From Marinicellulosiphila megalodicopiae (lineage in GTDB: Bacteria; Pseudomonadota; Gammaproteobacteria; Pseudomonadales; Natronospirillaceae): a DNA stretch of 64,000 bases. The stretch lies in the NCBI RefSeq assembly GCF_045862395.1, contig NZ_AP023087.1:4092001-4156000 (forward strand), in the 5' to 3' direction. The translations under genes were made by a program, and so were the position numbers. How positions within the stretch are numbered: position 1 is the first letter of the stretch; each line of letters begins with the position of its first letter. Below, piece after piece: positions 61,001 through 64,000 of the stretch. Below the pieces are notes generated by a model that saw only the letters and a list, made by a program, of their open reading frames with translations, ran no database searches and had not been told where the DNA came from.

Positions 61001-62149
61001 TTTTGTTGGCGGCTCACCAGGGCGCATCATACGGTAGATTTCTACCAATGCCTCTAGCTGAGTATTAGTTGGATCAATACGTAATGTATCTGAAATGAAC
61101 GGTCCACAGTCCAAATCATTTGTATAAATCACTTCAATTTTTTGCTGCTTAATTGCTTTAATTTGCTCAAGTACTTCTTCGGTTATTGCAGAGTTACATG
61201 GAACAACTATTTCACCCGTTGCTGGATCAACGATGTCTTCAGCAATCGATTTACCTAACAAGAAATCTTCTGGAACAATGACAGATTCCAATTTTGCTTT
61301 TTGCATTTTCTTTAAATGACGAGCAGTAATACGACGACTTTCTTCAACGATAATTTCGCCTTTGCCGTCTGTAATTGGGAAGTTTACAACCTCACCTTTT
61401 AACTGATCTTCTTTAATAACTAATTTGAAGTTTTCGCCATCTACTGTAAGAACCATACGATCGTAATACATGTCGATGATTTCTTGAGTGTTATAGCCAA
61501 TCGCGCGCAATAATATGGTTGCAGCTAATTTACGACGTCTATCGATACGTACAAACACACAGTCTTTAGGATCAAATTCAAAATCTAACCACGAACCACG
61601 GTATGGGATCACACGTGCAGAGAACAATAATTTCCCTGAAGAATGCGTTTTACCTTTGTCATGATCAAAGAACACACCTGGAGAACGATGTAACTGAGAT
61701 ACGATTACACGCTCAGTACCGTTAATAACAAAAGTACCGTTATTAGTCATCAAAGGCATTTCGCCCATGTAGACCTCTTGCTCTTTAATATCTTTAATCG
61801 CCTTATTTGAAGATTCACGATCATATATGATCAAGCGAACCTTAACACGCAAGGGCGCAGCGTATGTAATACCACGAGATTGACACTCTTTTACATCAAA
61901 AACAGGGTTACCCAACTGATAACTTACATATTCTAAAGCAGCATTACCTGAATAACTGACAATTGGAAAAATTGATTTAAATGCTGCATGTAAACCTATA
62001 TCACTTCGATCGGCAACCGTTACATTTTCTTGTAAGAATTGACGATAGGAATCCAGCTGGATAGCCAACAGATATGGCACGTCCATCACCGGTGGGAGTT
62101 TACCGAAATCCTTGCGGATACGTTTTTTTTCAGTATACGAGTATGCCAT
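58067..62149 (-). CDS. rpoB: RNA polymerase subunit beta
   Basis: 1360 residues from ATG 62149 ([17 protein letters not shown]), preferred because GGGGA lies 8 nt upstream; an ORF start 10 codons earlier is spurious. The rifampicin-binding cluster region reads [30 protein letters not shown] with wild-type residues. The C-terminus ([24 protein letters not shown]) is normal. It forms the active-centre cleft with beta'. It follows rplL through an attenuator-like hairpin. Confidence 0.99.
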   Translation of the reverse strand: [1360 protein letters not shown]

Positions 62150-62240
62150 TAGCAATCCCCAGTTCGTTTGTTTAACCACCCTTAACGGGCTGAATTTTTG
62201 ACACGACGCATTTGAGAAAATGTGACGATTTTATAAACGG

Positions 62241-62273
62241 AAAAAGGCCAGCAACAATTTCTTGTTACCAGCC
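62241..62273 (-). terminator. rplL-rpoB attenuator/terminator
   Basis: Read leftward: GGCTGGTAACAA, loop GAAA, TTGTTGCTGGCC (12 bp with three G-U pairs), then TTTTT. It sits between rplL and rpoB, where E. coli has a partial terminator that lowers rpoBC transcription relative to the ribosomal genes. Confidence 0.85.
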
Positions 62274-62314
62274 ATTTTCTTCACGCTTTCGCGCGAGAAG
62301 TTAAACTTAAGTTA

Positions 62315-62686
62315 TTACTTAAGCTCAACAGAAGCGCCTGCAGCTTCAAGCTCTGCTTTCATAGCTTCAGCATCTTCTTTAGAAACGCCTTCTTTAACAG
62401 TCGCCGGAGCGCCGTCTACGATTGCTTTAGCTTCTTTAAGACCTAGGCCAGTTGCACCACGAACTGCTTTAATAACGTTAACTTTCTTATCGCCAACAGC
62501 AGATAATACAACGTCAAATTCAGTTTGTTCAGCAGCAGCTGCACCAGCATCACCACCAGCAGCAACGGCAACGCCAACTGCAGCAGTTACGCCAAATTTT
62601 TCTTCCATTGCTTCGATTAATTCTACAACGTCTTTTACAGACATTTCAGCAACTGCATTGATAATATCGTCTTTAGATAGAGACAT
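62315..62686 (-). CDS. rplL: 50S ribosomal protein L7/L12
   Basis: 123 residues. The N-terminal dimerisation helices (MSLSKDDIINAVAEMSVKDVVELIEAMEEKFGV), an Ala-rich hinge and the C-terminal factor-binding domain (VNVIKAVRGATGLGLKEAKAIVDGAP) are complete. It forms the stalk that recruits translation GTPases. It lies 72 bp after rplJ. Confidence 0.99.
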   Translation of the reverse strand: MSLSKDDIINAVAEMSVKDVVELIEAMEEKFGVTAAVGVAVAAGGDAGAAAAEQTEFDVVLSAVGDKKVNVIKAVRGATGLGLKEAKAIVDGAPATVKEGVSKEDAEAMKAELEAAGASVELK

Positions 62687-62758
62687 GATTATATTCCCAA
62701 ATTTTGGAGCGATTTTCGCTCACATATAAATAATTTAAACCACTTATCGATAATTCGA

Positions 62759-63253
62759 TTAAGCAGCTGATTCTTCTTTCTGATCGCGAATTGCAGCAAT
62801 GGTACGAACCAATTTGCCTGCAGATGCCTCTTTCATAACTGACATTAATCTTGCAATTGCTTCGTCGTAAGTCGGCAAACTTGCTAATAATTTAACATCT
62901 GTAATGACACCTTCAAATGCAGCAGCTTTAATTTCGAATTTATCATTTGTTTTTGCAAAGTCAGATAAAATACGAGCGCCTGCACCAGGGTGTTCTTGAG
63001 AAAGAGCAATAATTGAAGGACCTACTAAATGCTCATTCAAGCAATCGTAATCAGTACCTTCTAATGCGCGACGAGCCAGTGTATTACGAACAACTTTCAA
63101 CCAAACACCGCTTTCGCGAGCCAGTTTACGTAATTCAGTCATATCACCAACAGTAACGCCACGAGAGTCTGCAACAACAGCAGAAAGTGCAGTACCTGCA
63201 GCTTCTTGCACTTGTGCAACAATCGCTTTCTTATCCTCGAGTCTAATAGCCAC
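62759..63253 (-). CDS. rplJ: 50S ribosomal protein L10
   Basis: 164 residues from a GTG start with CAGGAG nearby. Family segments: MAIRLEDKKAIVAQVQEAAGTALSAVVADSRGVTVGDMTELR, the RNA-binding LKVVRNTLARRAL, and a C-terminal helix for L7/L12 dimers. L10 anchors the stalk to 23S rRNA and, with L7/L12, represses its own mRNA through the leader upstream. Confidence 0.98.
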   Translation of the reverse strand: MAIRLEDKKAIVAQVQEAAGTALSAVVADSRGVTVGDMTELRKLARESGVWLKVVRNTLARRALEGTDYDCLNEHLVGPSIIALSQEHPGAGARILSDFAKTNDKFEIKAAAFEGVITDVKLLASLPTYDEAIARLMSVMKEASAGKLVRTIAAIRDQKEESAA

Positions 63254-63455
63254 GGGATTCTCCTGGATTTGATTAGTAAAAAACTAATCGTGTGTATCAA
63301 TTGCCAAAATAAATTAGCAACTCTTTTTTGGTATCAAATCCAAGCTCAAAAATTTCGAGCCGGGTAACACCGTTTGCGCAGGCATAATTAAGGACGAATC
63401 CACCTGCGGTCTTCAACGGCCACGCACAAATTACTTTGAACATGACCCGTTAAAC
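63254..63455 (-). ncRNA. L10 leader (rplJ autoregulatory leader) region
   Basis: The ~200-nt gap between rplA and rplJ carries several complementary segments (for example CTCAAAAATTTCGAG and ATTAGTAAAAAACTAAT). In gammaproteobacteria this position holds the rplJ leader, whose kink-turn binds the L10(L12)4 complex. The call rests on position and potential structure, not on a covariance search. Confidence 0.6.
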
Positions 63456-64000
63456 TTACTTTTGGCTTAAAGACGACAAATCAATAGTTAAGCCAGGACC
63501 CATAGTCGAGCTAAGTGTAATTTTTTTCAAATATACACCTTTCGCTTGAGATGGTTTTAATTTTCTTAATTCAGTGATGATGGCTTCAACGTTTGCACGC
63601 AATGCTGGAGCATCAAAACTTACTTTACCGATTGAAGCATGGATAATACCATTCTTATCAGTACGGAAACGAGCTTGACCTGATTTAGCATTCTTTACAG
63701 CAGTTGCTACATCTGGAGTCACAGTTCCAACTTTAGGGTTAGGCATTAAACCACGAGGACCTAAGATCTGACCTAATTGTCCAACGATACGCATTGCATC
63801 AGGAGACGCGATCACAACACCAAAGTCTAAATCGCCGCCTTTGATTTGTTCCATTAAGTCTTCCATACCAACAGCGTCAGCACCTGCAGCTTTAGCAGCT
63901 TCAGCGTTAGCACCTTGAGTGAAAACAGCAACACGAACATCTTTACCAGTACCACTTGGTAATACTGCAGAACCACGAACGTTTTGATCAGATTTACGCG
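63456..64000 (-). CDS. rplA: 50S ribosomal protein L1 (C-terminal part; runs off the window)
   Basis: About 181 residues are visible; the N-terminus lies right of the window. The segment SDQNVRGSAVLPSGTGKDVRVAVF opens it, followed by GQILGPRGLMPNPKVGTVTPDV, the universal L1 signature, and a normal C-terminus (KKITLSSTMGPGLTIDLSSL). L1 binds 23S rRNA at the mobile stalk and represses the L11-L1 operon. rplK would be expected upstream. Confidence 0.98.
   Translation of the reverse strand, partial: RKSDQNVRGSAVLPSGTGKDVRVAVFTQGANAEAAKAAGADAVGMEDLMEQIKGGDLDFGVVIASPDAMRIVGQLGQILGPRGLMPNPKVGTVTPDVATAVKNAKSGQARFRTDKNGIIHASIGKVSFDAPALRANVEAIITELRKLKPSQAKGVYLKKITLSSTMGPGLTIDLSSLSQK

Noticed and set aside
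62150..62179. Upstream ATG for rpoB (MVKQTNWGLL…)
   Set aside because: The family N-terminus [15 protein letters not shown] and a GGGGA ribosome site favour ATG 62149.

Overview
The window looks like the chromosome of an AT-rich, probably marine gammaproteobacterium. The evidence is the contiguous order rplA-rplJ-rplL-rpoB-rpoC-rpsL-rpsG-fusA-tuf, a 407-residue EF-Tu with the insertion common in Oceanospirillales/Cellvibrionales/Pseudomonas-type lineages, a FabY-type ketoacyl synthase, the proA-nadD-rsfS-rlmH block, and the DUF3581 and DUF3465 families. I would not name a genus.

Layout. Positions 1-19.8 kb hold a leftward biosynthetic operon read as: penicillin-acylase-family hydrolase, SyrD/PvdE-type cyclic-peptide ABC exporter, sulfotransferase, metallo-beta-lactamase-fold protein, a 3718-residue NRPS (FAAL-ACP-C-A-PCP-E-C-A-PCP-E*), and a second NRPS running off the window edge (half C domain-A...). 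Gaps are 55 bp or less and the two NRPS genes overlap by 1 bp. FAAL loading, a PvdE-like exporter and a PvdQ-like acylase together suggest a peptide built on a fatty-acyl anchor, exported, then deacylated. The specificity codes I can read point to Gly (second A domain) and Ser (third). A Fur-box-like sequence lies upstream. The epimerase-like domain after the Gly module has lost its catalytic Glu motif, and the next NRPS starts in the middle of a condensation domain.

From 20.3 to 25.2 kb are a small membrane protein, two overlapping HupE/UreJ-like membrane genes, a pirin, a nitroreductase and a small secreted protein. From 25.4 to 32.6 kb is a repeat-rich, rearranged zone: an intact-looking IS4-family element with 35-bp inverted repeats, a TPR/SEC-C gene with a broken 5' end, tandem repeats, a REP-associated tyrosine transposase (RAYT) gene flanked by its probable REP-like repeats, a GIDE-LemA membrane protein beside the wreck of a paralogue, and a truncated DUF1697 gene.

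From 33 to 48.7 kb is mostly core and housekeeping sequence: FabY, a CDF metal efflux protein, GDPD, a diheme lipoprotein, a DedA-family protein with an extra membrane half, proA-nadD-rsfS-rlmH, a thrombospondin-type-3 lipoprotein with a CxxCH motif, a histone-deacetylase-family protein, DUF3581, a Lar-like zinc ribbon, a YHS-domain protein and DUF3465. From 48.8 to 64 kb lies the leftward ribosomal/RNA polymerase block. Its tuf 3' end is followed by four tandem ~152-bp copies of a structured, terminator-containing module. No tRNA, rRNA or CRISPR array was recognised.
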